A stretch of 64,000 nucleotides of DNA from Actinobacteria bacterium UBA2272. Lineage in GTDB: Bacteria; Actinomycetota; Coriobacteriia; Anaerosomatales; Anaerosomataceae. Below, in pieces: positions 17,391-25,949 of the stretch (the first letter of the stretch is position 1; each line of letters begins with the position of its first letter). The DNA lies in NCBI GenBank assembly GCA_002347725.1, contig DDXA01000003.1, forward strand, positions 505,147-569,146, in the 5' to 3' direction. Under the pieces are notes generated by a model that was given only the letters and a program-made list of their open reading frames with translations, did no database searches and was not told the origin of the DNA. A program made the translations under genes and the position numbers.

Positions 17391-18404
17391 ATGAGCACCC
17401 ACCGCCGCGCTACAGGAGTCACGATCGTCGCTGTCGCTGTTGCACTCGCGCTAGCAGGCCTCACGGCTGGCTGCGGCGTCGTCGGCACGGCCACCAACGA
17501 GGACCGCGGTGGGGGCGAGCCCGCTTATGCTCCGGTCGCCGCGCCCGAAGAGGGTGTCTCCGACGGGGAGTTGGCCTATGACGAGAGCACGGGCGTCAAG
17601 GGCGACGTGGCCACAGGCGTGGCCGAGACCGACCGGTTGATCATCCGGTCGAAGACCGTTCGCCTCGAGGTCGAGAGTACGACCGATGCGGTGGACGAGA
17701 TCCGAGCCCTGGCGCGAGCGAACGACGCGATCATCACCGGCCTCCAGGTAGCCACTGACACCGAGGGCCCGATCTACCGCTACGACGCTCAGGGCTACTC
17801 GGTCGGCGATGGCACCGGCCTGCGCGGCTGGGTGACCGTTCGCGTACCGGCGGCGAGCTTCGAGGCGTTCGTCGAGAAGGTGACAGAACTCGGCACCGTC
17901 AAGTATCAGGCCGAAGACGCCGAGGACGTCACGCAGCAGCATGTCGACCTCTCGGCACGGCTCGAGAACCTGCGCGCCGAGGAAGCGCGGTTGCGCGAGT
18001 TCTTCGATGCGGCGACCAAGGTCGAGGAGATGCTCTCCATCGAACGCGAGCTCGCCCGGGTAAGAGGAGACATCGAGAGCCTCGACGCCCAGGTCACCTA
18101 CCTCGAGCGGCAGGCTGCCATGGCCACCGTCACGATCGAGCTGACCGAACCGCAGCCGATCGTCCGGCCCGATGGTGACACCTGGGGCTTCAGCGAGGCG
18201 ATCACGTCCGGCATCAGAGGTGCAGCCAACGTGGTCACCTTCGGCATCGCGCTGCTGATCGCCACCGCGCCCCTGTGGCTCATCGCCCTGATCGCGTTCT
18301 TCATCATCCGCGCGATCGTTCGGCGCAAGCGCCGCGTGCAGACGCCGCCATCCGGGACCGGGAGCACGGCCGACGACGACAGCGCGCGGGACTCCGGAGC
18401 CTGA
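17391..18404 (+). CDS. DUF4349 lipoprotein
   Basis: 337 residues from the ATG at 17391, with GGAAGGAGGG upstream. The signal peptide ends in a lipobox, LTAGC (Cys28). After an acidic Gly-rich linker, a DUF4349 domain (about 80-275) starts at LIIRSKTVRLEVESTTDAV and contains WVTVRVPAASFEAFVEKV. Within it is a long coiled coil (LSARLENLRAEEARLREFF onward). A C-terminal membrane helix (about 282-308) is followed by a basic tail. The protein would therefore be tethered at both ends with a coiled-coil domain outside the cell. The biochemical role of this family is unknown. Confidence 0.88.
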   Translation: MSTHRRATGVTIVAVAVALALAGLTAGCGVVGTATNEDRGGGEPAYAPVAAPEEGVSDGELAYDESTGVKGDVATGVAETDRLIIRSKTVRLEVESTTDAVDEIRALARANDAIITGLQVATDTEGPIYRYDAQGYSVGDGTGLRGWVTVRVPAASFEAFVEKVTELGTVKYQAEDAEDVTQQHVDLSARLENLRAEEARLREFFDAATKVEEMLSIERELARVRGDIESLDAQVTYLERQAAMATVTIELTEPQPIVRPDGDTWGFSEAITSGIRGAANVVTFGIALLIATAPLWLIALIAFFIIRAIVRRKRRVQTPPSGTGSTADDDSARDSGA

Positions 18405-18437
18405 GGGGTTGCGCCCCCGAATCCGCCTACCACTCGT

Positions 18438-18465
18438 CGCGGCGGCCGGGATCCCGGCCGCCGCG
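18438..18465. terminator. 28-bp perfect palindrome between convergent genes
   Basis: Positions 18438-18451 are the exact reverse complement of 18452-18465 (CGCGGCGGCCGGGA and its partner). It lies 34 nt past the DUF4349 stop and about 85 nt past the end of the minus-strand gene at 18550. It is best read as a bidirectional terminator, although without a T-tract a protein-binding site is possible. Confidence 0.6.
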
Positions 18466-18549
18466 TACGCACTCCGCAGTCTGATCCGCGGCAGTCTCGC
18501 TCCGGACATGCCAGGCGACGCCGTCGTCTTCGGCCTGGTGGCCGTCGCG

Positions 18550-18825
18550 TTACTCCTGGGCGCTCGCTACGGTTCGGCCGCGCAACGCCGCCGCGACGAG
18601 CTGTCCGCTCAGATGGACGACCGCCACGCCGGCGCCGGCGAGGACCGGGAGCACGACGAGGTCTGAGATCGGGTCGAGCCCCTCGATCCCCGGCGCACCG
18701 CTTCCGCCGACGAGCGTCAGCCAGCCGCCGAGCGCCACACCGATCATCACACCGACGCCCCACGTGAGCGACCAGAAGAGCGCCTGCCCCGCACGAAGAC
18801 GCCCTCCTTCAGGAGCGATGAACAC
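18550..18825 (-). CDS. 91-residue membrane protein ending the BMP transporter operon
   Basis: A GTG at 18825 follows AGAAGGG by 8 nt and lies 4 nt after the stop of the permease gene, so it is probably co-transcribed. Two hydrophobic segments are seen, WGVGVMIGVALGGWLTLVGG (about 21-40) and VVLPVLAGAGVAVVHLSGQL (about 57-76). I see no recognised domain. It could be an accessory subunit of the ABC importer or an unrelated small membrane protein. Confidence 0.6.
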   Translation of the reverse strand: MFIAPEGGRLRAGQALFWSLTWGVGVMIGVALGGWLTLVGGSGAPGIEGLDPISDLVVLPVLAGAGVAVVHLSGQLVAAALRGRTVASAQE

Positions 18826-18829
18826 GGCG

Positions 18830-19783
18830 CTAGCCCTTCTTGTAGGGTTCGCCCACCGCGGCAGGCGCGACCGCGCGTCCGATGACACCCGCAAGCACGA
18901 TGACGGTCAGCACGTAGGGAAGCATGAGGAAGAACTGCGGCGGCACCGTGATCACGTCGCGAAGGATCTGCAGCTTGATCTGGAGTGCATCGGCAAAGCC
19001 GAAGAGCAGCGATGCCAGGTACGAGCCCACCGGCGTCCAGCGGCCGAAGATGTTGGCCGCAAGCGCGATGAATCCCCGCCCGTTCGTCATGTTCTCGGTG
19101 AACGAACCGACCTGCTCGATCGTCAGGTTGGCCCCTGCCAGACCGGCAAGCGCACCACTCATCAGCACGGCGACCCATCGGCCCCGATAGACGCTGACGC
19201 CGACGGTGTCCACCGCACGAGGATGCTCCCCGAGCGCTCTCAGGTGCAGTCCCCACTTGGTGCGGTACATCGCCCACTGCGCGACTACGGCGAGAATGAT
19301 CGTGAAATAGACGATCGGCGTGTGCGAGAACACGATTCCGTTGACCCAGCGCCACGCCTCGGCAAGGAAGCCCCCACCTGGCGAACTGAAGGAGAAGATC
19401 GGCCGGAGTACCTGGATCGAAGCCGTCGTTCCGGGATGTCCGTACCACAATTCCATCAGGAAGCCGGTCACGCCGAGCGCGAGCAGGTTGATCGCGGTGC
19501 CGGAGACCACCTGGTCGGCACGCAGGTTCACGGAGGCGAAGGCGTGGATGGCCGAGATGGCGACGCCCGAGAGCATCGCCGCGCCAACCCCGATCCAGGG
19601 GTTACCAGTTGCGAGCACCGCCGCCGTGCCGAAGAAGGCGCCGGTGAGCATGATTCCTTCAAGGGCGATGTTGACAACGCCCGAGCGCTCGCACAGTGTC
19701 CCACCGATCGCCGCAAGCGCGAGCGGCGTGGCCATCCTGAGGGCGGACGCGAAGAGGTCAGGCGTGATGATGTCACCCAGCAT
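18830..19783 (-). CDS. BMP-family ABC transporter permease, subunit 2
   Basis: 317 residues, about eight membrane helices, of the branched-chain-type permease family (BPD_transp_2). Conserved features include AIGGTLCERSGVVNIALEGIML (about 20-41; EGIML coupling region), VVSGTAINLLALG and RALGEHPRAVDTVGVSV, the loop that contacts the ATPase. It pairs with the permease at 19773-20900, overlapping it by 11 nt. In characterised relatives (YufQ/NupQ) the complex imports nucleosides. Confidence 0.92.
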   Translation of the reverse strand: MLGDIITPDLFASALRMATPLALAAIGGTLCERSGVVNIALEGIMLTGAFFGTAAVLATGNPWIGVGAAMLSGVAISAIHAFASVNLRADQVVSGTAINLLALGVTGFLMELWYGHPGTTASIQVLRPIFSFSSPGGGFLAEAWRWVNGIVFSHTPIVYFTIILAVVAQWAMYRTKWGLHLRALGEHPRAVDTVGVSVYRGRWVAVLMSGALAGLAGANLTIEQVGSFTENMTNGRGFIALAANIFGRWTPVGSYLASLLFGFADALQIKLQILRDVITVPPQFFLMLPYVLTVIVLAGVIGRAVAPAAVGEPYKKG

Positions 19784-20900
19784 GGCTCATCGCCTCCTTC
19801 TGACGCCGACGGACGAACCACAAGATGATCTCCTCGGCAGCCACGAAGAATATGACGAGCGCCTGGATGATGAGGATGATCTTCTGAGGCACGTGGGCCT
19901 CGAGTTGCATCGTGCCCGCGCCGGCCGACAGCGCCCCGAACAGCAAAGCCGCAGGAATCACACCCAACGGGTGGTTCTTGGCCAGCAGCGCAACGGCGAT
20001 GCCGGTGAAGCCGAACCCTGATGAGAACTGATCGAAGATCCGGTGGTGGACACCCATGACCTCGACCGAACCCGCGAGACCCGCAAGCGCACCGGAGATG
20101 CACAGCGCCTTGACGGTGGTCCACTGTACCGATATGCCAGCGGTCTCGGAGGCAAACGCGTTGAAGCCGACCGCGCGGTTCTCGTAGCCGAGCGTCGTGT
20201 ACTTGAGGATGAGCCACACGATGGTCGCCACGATGACCGCCACCGCGATGCCGAGGTGGGCGCGCCCCAGGTTGAGGAACGGGAACGCCTCCAAAGCCCC
20301 TTCCGAGAAGAGACCCTGGATCCGCGGCAACTGAGCTTCGGGCATGAGTGCTGTGGTCTGCGGAATCTGGCCCTCGGCCTTTAGGGGTCCGACCACCAGC
20401 CACGAGACGAGGTAGCGAGCGATGTAGGTGAACATCATCGTCGTGATGACCTCGTGGGCACCGATCCGCGCCTTCAGCAGCGCCGGGATGAACGCCCATG
20501 CCGCGCCTGCCAGCGCCGACGCGATCAGAAGCGCGGGGGCGACAAGGATCCACGGCTGGCCCACGAGGAACACGCCGAGTGCAGCAGCGGCGAGACCGCC
20601 CATGAACAGCTGACCCTCGGCGCCGATGTTGAACAGCCCGGCACGGAAGCCGTACGCGACGGCGAGGCCGGTGAAGATGAGCGGCGTCGCCCGCAGGATC
20701 GTGTCACCGATCTGCTTGGGGCCGCCGAACGCGCCCTTGAACAGCGCGGCGTAGGCGGCCGGCGCGTCGTAGCCCGAGATCCACATGATGAACGAGCCGA
20801 TCGCTATGGCGAGCGCAGCAGACAGGATAGGCGTACCTATCTTCTGCACGATCGCCATCCACGGGCGCTGAACGGGGATCTCATCCCTCGGCTCGCTCAC
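19773..20900 (-). CDS. BMP-family ABC transporter permease, subunit 1
   Basis: 375 residues, about ten membrane helices. The segment TPLIFTGLAVAYGFRAGLFNIGAEGQ (about 70-95) holds the GAEGQ motif typical of the YufP/NupP group, and AVGFNAFASETAGI is the cytoplasmic coupling loop. The start overlaps the ATPase stop by 4 nt (ATGA-type). Substrate (nucleoside or similar) is inferred from the family. Confidence 0.92.
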   Translation of the reverse strand: MSEPRDEIPVQRPWMAIVQKIGTPILSAALAIAIGSFIMWISGYDAPAAYAALFKGAFGGPKQIGDTILRATPLIFTGLAVAYGFRAGLFNIGAEGQLFMGGLAAAALGVFLVGQPWILVAPALLIASALAGAAWAFIPALLKARIGAHEVITTMMFTYIARYLVSWLVVGPLKAEGQIPQTTALMPEAQLPRIQGLFSEGALEAFPFLNLGRAHLGIAVAVIVATIVWLILKYTTLGYENRAVGFNAFASETAGISVQWTTVKALCISGALAGLAGSVEVMGVHHRIFDQFSSGFGFTGIAVALLAKNHPLGVIPAALLFGALSAGAGTMQLEAHVPQKIILIIQALVIFFVAAEEIILWFVRRRQKEAMSHAG

Positions 20901-22471
20901 CGGACCACCTCGCCTTCGGATGGCGCCTGCCCGGCCGCCTCGGTCTGAGCACCCTCATCGAGCTTGCTGCCGCCACCGCCGGTCATGTGATAGCCAAGCG
21001 TCTCGGCGTCAGCCTCCCCACCCACGAACTCACGCACGATGCGGCCTTCGTACATGACGAGGATGCGATCCGCAAGCGAGAGAACCTCTTCGAGCTCAAG
21101 GCTGATCAAGAGGACCCCCTTGCCCGCCTCGCGCGCCGCGAGGATCTGCTTGTGCACAAACTCGATGGCGCCAACGTCGAGACCTCGCGTGGGCTGCGCG
21201 GCCACGAGCAGCTCGGGATCCCGACCGATCTCGCGGGCGACGACGACCTTCTGCTGGTTGCCGCCGGACATGCTCGATGCGAGCACCTTCTCGGACGGCG
21301 TGCGGATGTCGTAGTCCGCGATCCGCGTGCGTGCCATCTCAGCGACGACCCGTGGCTTCATGAACCCGTGCGATGCGTAGGGCGCGGACCGGTGGTCACC
21401 GAGAACAAGGTTCTCAGCGAGGTCAAACTCGAGGACGAGACCCCGGCGGTGACGATCCTCCGGGATGTGGGACACGCCTGCCTCGATCGATGCGCGGGCG
21501 CTTGCGTGTGTGATGTCTGCTCCCTTAAGCGCGATGCTCCCGGCCGATGGAGCGCGCAGACCGACGATCGCATCGATCAGCTCCGACTGGCCGTTTCCGC
21601 TCACGCCCGCGATGGCCACGATCTCACCGCCGCAGACGTTGAACGTGACGCCGGCCACGGCGTCGAGCCCGCGATCGTCCTTCACCTGGAGATCGACCAC
21701 GTCGAGCACCGTGTCGCCGCAGGTCGCCGCGCCCTTCTCGACACTGAGCACGACGTCGCGGCCGACCATCATACGGGCCAGCCCGACCGCGTCGGTCTCG
21801 GAGGGGCGTGTCTCTCCCACGACAGCGCCACCGCGCATGACGATGATCCGGTCGGCGACAGCCATGACCTCCTCGAGCTTGTGGGTGATGAAGACCACCG
21901 AAAGACCCTCGGCCACAAGCGACTTAACGACCGCGAACAGTTCGCGTACTTCCTGGGGCGTGAGCACGGCGGTCGGCTCGTCGAGAATCAGCACGCCCGC
22001 GCCCTGGTAGAGCGCCTTGAGTATCTCAACGCGCTGCTGCATCCCGACGGAGAGATCCATGATGCGAGCATCGGGATCGATCTTGAGCCCGTAGCGCTTG
22101 GATAGCGCAGCGACCTTGGCGCGCGCATCCGAGAAATCGATGATCCCGAACCGACCCGGCTCGCGACCGAGGACGATGTTCTCGGTCACGGTGAGGGGCT
22201 CGACGAGCATGAAGTGCTGGTGCACCATGCCGATACCGTGGTCGATCGCCTGTCGTGGCGAGCGGATCTTGGTCGGCTCCCCATCGAGGAGGATCTCGCC
22301 GTGGTCGGGAGACAGCAGGCCGTAGACCACGTTCATCAACGTGGATTTGCCAGCACCGTTCTCGCCGAGCAGTGCGACGATCTCTCCACGCTCGAGCGTC
22401 ATCGACACCCGATCGTTGGCGATGACACCCGGGAACACCTTCGTGACCTCGCGCAACTCGAGCACGGGCAT
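20897..22471 (-). CDS. BMP-family ABC transporter ATP-binding protein, two ABC domains
   Basis: 524 residues from the ATG at 22471, which has AGGGGAG 6 nt upstream and begins MPVLELREVTKVFPG; an in-frame ATG at 22537 falls in a hairpin. The first ABC domain has Walker A GENGAGKST, signature LSVGMQQR and Walker B GVLILDEPTAVL. The second has a degenerate Walker A (GVSGNGQSE), signature SGGNQQK and LLVAAQPTRGLD. This pattern of one active and one degenerate site is normal for the sugar/nucleoside group (RbsA, YufO). It energises the two permeases encoded downstream. Confidence 0.95.
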   Translation of the reverse strand: MPVLELREVTKVFPGVIANDRVSMTLERGEIVALLGENGAGKSTLMNVVYGLLSPDHGEILLDGEPTKIRSPRQAIDHGIGMVHQHFMLVEPLTVTENIVLGREPGRFGIIDFSDARAKVAALSKRYGLKIDPDARIMDLSVGMQQRVEILKALYQGAGVLILDEPTAVLTPQEVRELFAVVKSLVAEGLSVVFITHKLEEVMAVADRIIVMRGGAVVGETRPSETDAVGLARMMVGRDVVLSVEKGAATCGDTVLDVVDLQVKDDRGLDAVAGVTFNVCGGEIVAIAGVSGNGQSELIDAIVGLRAPSAGSIALKGADITHASARASIEAGVSHIPEDRHRRGLVLEFDLAENLVLGDHRSAPYASHGFMKPRVVAEMARTRIADYDIRTPSEKVLASSMSGGNQQKVVVAREIGRDPELLVAAQPTRGLDVGAIEFVHKQILAAREAGKGVLLISLELEEVLSLADRILVMYEGRIVREFVGGEADAETLGYHMTGGGGSKLDEGAQTEAAGQAPSEGEVVR

Positions 22472-22514
22472 CGGCGTCTCCCCTTCCCGAACGAGCGCTG
22501 CCATGAACAACCAG

Positions 22515-22551
22515 GAGAGGGACGGTCGGCTGCTCACCGGCCGTCCCTCTC
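22515..22551. terminator. 15-bp hairpin between the BmpA gene and its ATPase gene
   Basis: Arms 22515-22529 and 22537-22551 pair completely (one G-T) around a 7-nt loop. No clear T-tract follows on the minus strand. It sits inside the transporter operon, 52 nt past the lipoprotein stop, so partial termination or RNA stabilisation could give more lipoprotein than ATPase. Confidence 0.6.
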
Positions 22552-22603
22552 AGTCTAGCGCACGAATGAGTCTCTGTGCGCCACCTGGCTAGCCATGTGT
22601 CCC

Positions 22604-23680
22604 TTAGGACTCCGGGACCACGATGGTACCGGCGATGATGTCGGCGCGTGCCTTCTCGACCGCGTCCTTGATCGCCTGCGGAACCTTGTCCTCGAAGTCA
22701 TGGTACGGCGCGAGATCGACGCCACCCTCGGCAAGACCGAAGACCTGGAGCTCGCCACCAGGGAACGAACCGTCGATGACGGCCTTGATGGTGTCGTAGA
22801 CCGCGACATCGACGCGCTTCATCATCGAGGTCAGCATGACGTCGCCCGAGCCGGGAACCGTCAGATACTGGTCGGCGTCAACGCCGATGAACAGCGCACC
22901 GCGCTCCTGGCACGCCTGGATGGTGCCGGAGCCCACGGCGCCGGCTGCCGCGTAGATGACGTCAGCCTTCTGCTCGATGAGCGAGAGACCGAGTTCCTTG
23001 CCCTTTGCCTGGTCCGTGAAGTTGCCGGCATACAGCGCGATGACCTTGACGTCCGGGTTCACGGCCTTCGCACCAGCCGTGAAGCCAGCTTCGAACTTCT
23101 TGATGAGCGGGATGTCCATACCTCCGACGAAGCCGATGACGTTGTCACCGTTGAGCTTGTCGTCAAAGGTGTCGAGCGTGGCGAGACCGGCGACGACACC
23201 GGCGAGGTAGCTGCCCTCCTGCTCCTTGAACAGCAGGCCTACCACGTTGGGCGGTACTTCCTCGAAGAACTCGTCAACGCCACCGAACTGTGTGTCCGGA
23301 TACTCGGGAGCCATCTTGGCCACAGCGTCCGTCATCAGGAATCCAACGGCGAAGATGGGGCTGTACCCAGCACTCGCCAGCTGATCGATGTTGCTCTCGT
23401 AGTCTGTGATCTCCTTGGACTCCAACACCTGGATCTCGACGTTCAAATCCGCCTCGGCCTTCTTGAGTCCCTCATACGCCAAGTCGTTGAACGACTTGTC
23501 TCCGAGCCCACCGACATCGGTGACCATGGCGGTCTTGAGCACGGGCTCAACCGGCTCCTCGGTTACGGGCTCCTCGGCCGGCTCCTCGGCCGGCTCCTCC
23601 TGCGCGCATGCGGGCAGGAACGCCACCACAAGCATCAGTGCCAGCAGTACAGCCACTAACTTGCTCATCTTACTGTTCAC
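22604..23680 (-). CDS. BmpA/PnrA-type substrate-binding lipoprotein
   Basis: 358 residues from a GTG at 23680 with AGGAGG 11 nt upstream. The signal peptide ends in LPAC (lipid-modified Cys25), followed by an acidic EEPAEEP linker to about residue 48. The periplasmic-binding fold starts at TAMVTDVGGLGDKSFNDLAYEG, the hallmark of the BMP family that binds purine nucleosides in PnrA. VIYAAAGAVGSGTIQAC and FIGVDADQYL line the pocket in relatives. It delivers substrate to the permeases encoded next to it. Confidence 0.95.
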   Translation of the reverse strand: MNSKMSKLVAVLLALMLVVAFLPACAQEEPAEEPAEEPVTEEPVEPVLKTAMVTDVGGLGDKSFNDLAYEGLKKAEADLNVEIQVLESKEITDYESNIDQLASAGYSPIFAVGFLMTDAVAKMAPEYPDTQFGGVDEFFEEVPPNVVGLLFKEQEGSYLAGVVAGLATLDTFDDKLNGDNVIGFVGGMDIPLIKKFEAGFTAGAKAVNPDVKVIALYAGNFTDQAKGKELGLSLIEQKADVIYAAAGAVGSGTIQACQERGALFIGVDADQYLTVPGSGDVMLTSMMKRVDVAVYDTIKAVIDGSFPGGELQVFGLAEGGVDLAPYHDFEDKVPQAIKDAVEKARADIIAGTIVVPES

Positions 23681-23797
23681 GCTGCGATCCGCCTCCTCAT
23701 ACAGAAACTGGGTACACCGTATTCATCTTACCCCCCTGGACGCCGGTCTACCACGTTAACGCGCGGTGAACTGACGAGCGTGGGCGCGCGATCGGGG

Positions 23798-23826
23798 TCG
23801 ACACGACCACGCGAAGTCGGTGTCGA
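23798..23826 (-). terminator. Weak hairpin downstream of xerD
   Basis: TCGACAC (23798-23804) pairs with GTGTCGA (23820-23826), and GAC/GTC continues the stem with a bulge. It lies 40 nt past the xerD stop, ahead of the BmpA gene. No T-tract. Confidence 0.35.
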
Positions 23827-23865
23827 AACGAGGTCGGCCGGGGACTACACGCGCGAAGCCGAGCC

Positions 23866-24771
23866 CTAACGCAGACGGGCCCGCGGATGCGTGGTCATGT
23901 ACTCCTCGCGCACGTGGGTGCGGTCCACGTGCGTATACACCTGCGTCGTGGAGATGTCGGCATGGCCGAGCATCTCCTGCAAGGCGCGCAACTCGGCTCC
24001 GCCCTGCAGCATGTGCGTAGCGAACGAGTGCCGCAGCGTGTGGGGATGGAGATCGAGACCGACGCGGCCTCCGTACGTGCGAACGATTCCGAAGACGGCC
24101 TGACGCGTGAGACGTCCGCCCCGCACGTTCACGAACGTCGCCGACGGGTCCTGGCGCGTGCTCGACTTCTTCGCTCGGAGGAACGGTCGTCCGTGCTCGA
24201 GATAACCGCGCAACGCCTCGGCGGCCACAGTGCCTACCGGCACCAGCCGCTCCTTGTCACCCTTGCCGCGAACACGCACGTAGCCAGCGTCAAGATCGGC
24301 ATCGAGCATGTCGAGTGCCGTCAGTTCGCTGACGCGCAGACCGCAGCCGTACAGCATCTCGAGGACGGCGCGGTCCCGGTAGCCCACCGGACCCTCGGGG
24401 AACGGCTGCGAGAGCAAGCGCTCCGCGTCGTCGATGGTGATGACCTCCGGCAGACGCTCGGGAACCTTCGGCAGCGCCACATCAAGCGTGGGGTGGTTCG
24501 CGGTCAGTCCCTCGCGAACCAGAAAGGCATGGAAACTCTTGACGGCGGCGACCTTGCGCTCGACCGTACTCGGAGCCATGCCCTGCTCCTGAAGACGGCG
24601 AACGAACGCGATGACGTCATCCCGGCTGGCACCGAGCGGCCTCGCGTGCCTGGCCGACAGATGCCTAAGGTACGCGCGAAGATCGCCTCCGTACGCGCTG
24701 ATGGTGTGCACCGACGCCCCGCGCTCCACGGCGAGATAGCCCAAGAAGTCATCTACCAGTTGCTCACCCAT
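23866..24771 (-). CDS. xerD: Site-specific tyrosine recombinase XerD
   Basis: 301 residues, the usual length. The N-terminal SAM-like core-binding domain (1-95) precedes the catalytic domain. All catalytic residues are visible: Arg146 in GLRVSEL, Lys in GKGDKER (about 170-173), His244 and Arg247 in HTLRHSFATH, His270 in LGHADIS and the nucleophile Tyr279 in VYTHV. XerD resolves chromosome dimers at dif with FtsK. The neighbourhood with pyrG is the usual actinobacterial one and argues for a housekeeping Xer rather than a mobile-element integrase. Confidence 0.95.
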   Translation of the reverse strand: MGEQLVDDFLGYLAVERGASVHTISAYGGDLRAYLRHLSARHARPLGASRDDVIAFVRRLQEQGMAPSTVERKVAAVKSFHAFLVREGLTANHPTLDVALPKVPERLPEVITIDDAERLLSQPFPEGPVGYRDRAVLEMLYGCGLRVSELTALDMLDADLDAGYVRVRGKGDKERLVPVGTVAAEALRGYLEHGRPFLRAKKSSTRQDPSATFVNVRGGRLTRQAVFGIVRTYGGRVGLDLHPHTLRHSFATHMLQGGAELRALQEMLGHADISTTQVYTHVDRTHVREEYMTTHPRARLR

Positions 24772-24862
24772 ACGCGCGATGGTAGCAAGGTTCGGAGCGA
24801 ACGGCAGGTATGTTCCGACGAACGGTCAATTGGTGCACCCGTCACGATGACGAGACACTATC

Positions 24863-25945
24863 TCATGCCCGTCGCGCACACGCCTCCTCGGCGGCTACCC
24901 GGCCTGCCGCAGCCGCGGCATGGAAGAAGGCCGGGTCGTCTTCCGGGGAGCGTCCCATCGTGCGGATCGCCACTCCTCGCATGTCCGGCAACGACACATC
25001 CGCCACGAGTCGCCGCAGGTGAAGGTTCCATACGCCTGCGCCCTCAAGAGCGCTCTCCACCGCGAGAGCGCGGGCGGGATCAAGCGCGGGCACCGCGACA
25101 AGTGCCGGCGCCAGCGCGACGTCGGCGAGCGCCGAGAGCGTCTGATGGCTCACCGGTACGTGACGCGGACGCTCGTCGGCGAACGAGAGCCTGAGCGCAG
25201 CGATCGGCACGCCATCAAGGACCGCGGCCGCGTTGACCGCCTCCCCCTGCGCCACGCCACCGTGGCCGAACGCCGTCGCCGTGCCGACGATGCCCGGGCC
25301 TAGGGAGATGATCGCGACATCGGCATGAGCGACATGCCGGGCGGCCAGGAGCGCCGAGTGTCGGCTGACGGCCTCGAGACCACCGCCGAACGCCTGTCCG
25401 CACGTGATCGTCTCGTCCAGAAGCCCTGCGGCCACAAGCTCGGCCACGAGGCGCGAGACGGCGATCGGCAACGCTCCTTCGTCGGTCATGACGTACGCGA
25501 TCCTGAGCGACGGGTCGTATTCCTTGATCGCGGCGGCCACGAGCGCGATCTGAGAGTGCAGACCACAGCAGACCACCGGCATCCGGTCGAGCGATCGCGC
25601 CTCGGCCATCTGCGCGTGCGTGCCGCCAGCAACCTCCTCGACCACGGTGACATCGCGCTGCAGTGGGGTGTAACGCAGCTTCATCACGTGACCGGGCACG
25701 GGCTCGTCAAGCGCGACGCCCTCTCCCGCCCGCGCCACCACGAAGTGCTCGCCTCCCGTGCCGAGATCGAGGTCGACCGCGGTCGTGTTGCACAACACGC
25801 GCTCTCCGACCGCGCAGCGACCGGCGAGATCAGGGTACGAGACCACCGAGTCGGGCACGTCATCCCCGTCGAGGAGCACCATAAGGCGCTGGATCGCCGG
25901 AGCGTCCTGCCGGATGGATGCGACCGTGCCCCAGACGAGACGCAT
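24863..25945 (-). CDS. DUF3866 family protein
   Basis: 360 residues, begins MRLVWGTVASIRQDAP and contains CCGLHSQIALVAAAIKEYDP, YVMTDEGALPIAVS and SLGPGIVGTATAFGHGGV, all of which fit DUF3866. No membrane segments or recognised catalytic motif. The family is often found near xerD and spore or division genes in Gram-positive genomes, but its role is unknown. It starts 4 nt after the peptidase gene and so is probably co-expressed with it. Confidence 0.85.
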   Translation of the reverse strand: MRLVWGTVASIRQDAPAIQRLMVLLDGDDVPDSVVSYPDLAGRCAVGERVLCNTTAVDLDLGTGGEHFVVARAGEGVALDEPVPGHVMKLRYTPLQRDVTVVEEVAGGTHAQMAEARSLDRMPVVCCGLHSQIALVAAAIKEYDPSLRIAYVMTDEGALPIAVSRLVAELVAAGLLDETITCGQAFGGGLEAVSRHSALLAARHVAHADVAIISLGPGIVGTATAFGHGGVAQGEAVNAAAVLDGVPIAALRLSFADERPRHVPVSHQTLSALADVALAPALVAVPALDPARALAVESALEGAGVWNLHLRRLVADVSLPDMRGVAIRTMGRSPEDDPAFFHAAAAAGRVAAEEACARRA

Positions 25946-25949
25946 CGCA

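Noticed and set aside
18409..18666. Plus-strand frame of 85 residues with two hydrophobic stretches
   Set aside because: It needs a TTG directly abutting a GGGG, contains the 28-bp palindrome and overlaps the better supported minus-strand gene at 18550-18825.
23681..23865. Purine or other riboswitch before the BmpA gene
   Set aside because: Nucleoside importers are sometimes controlled this way, but I could not find the conserved loop sequences.
23866..24771. Integrase of a mobile element
   Set aside because: Length, motifs and the pyrG/DUF3866 neighbourhood fit housekeeping XerD; no attachment repeats, transposase or phage genes are nearby.
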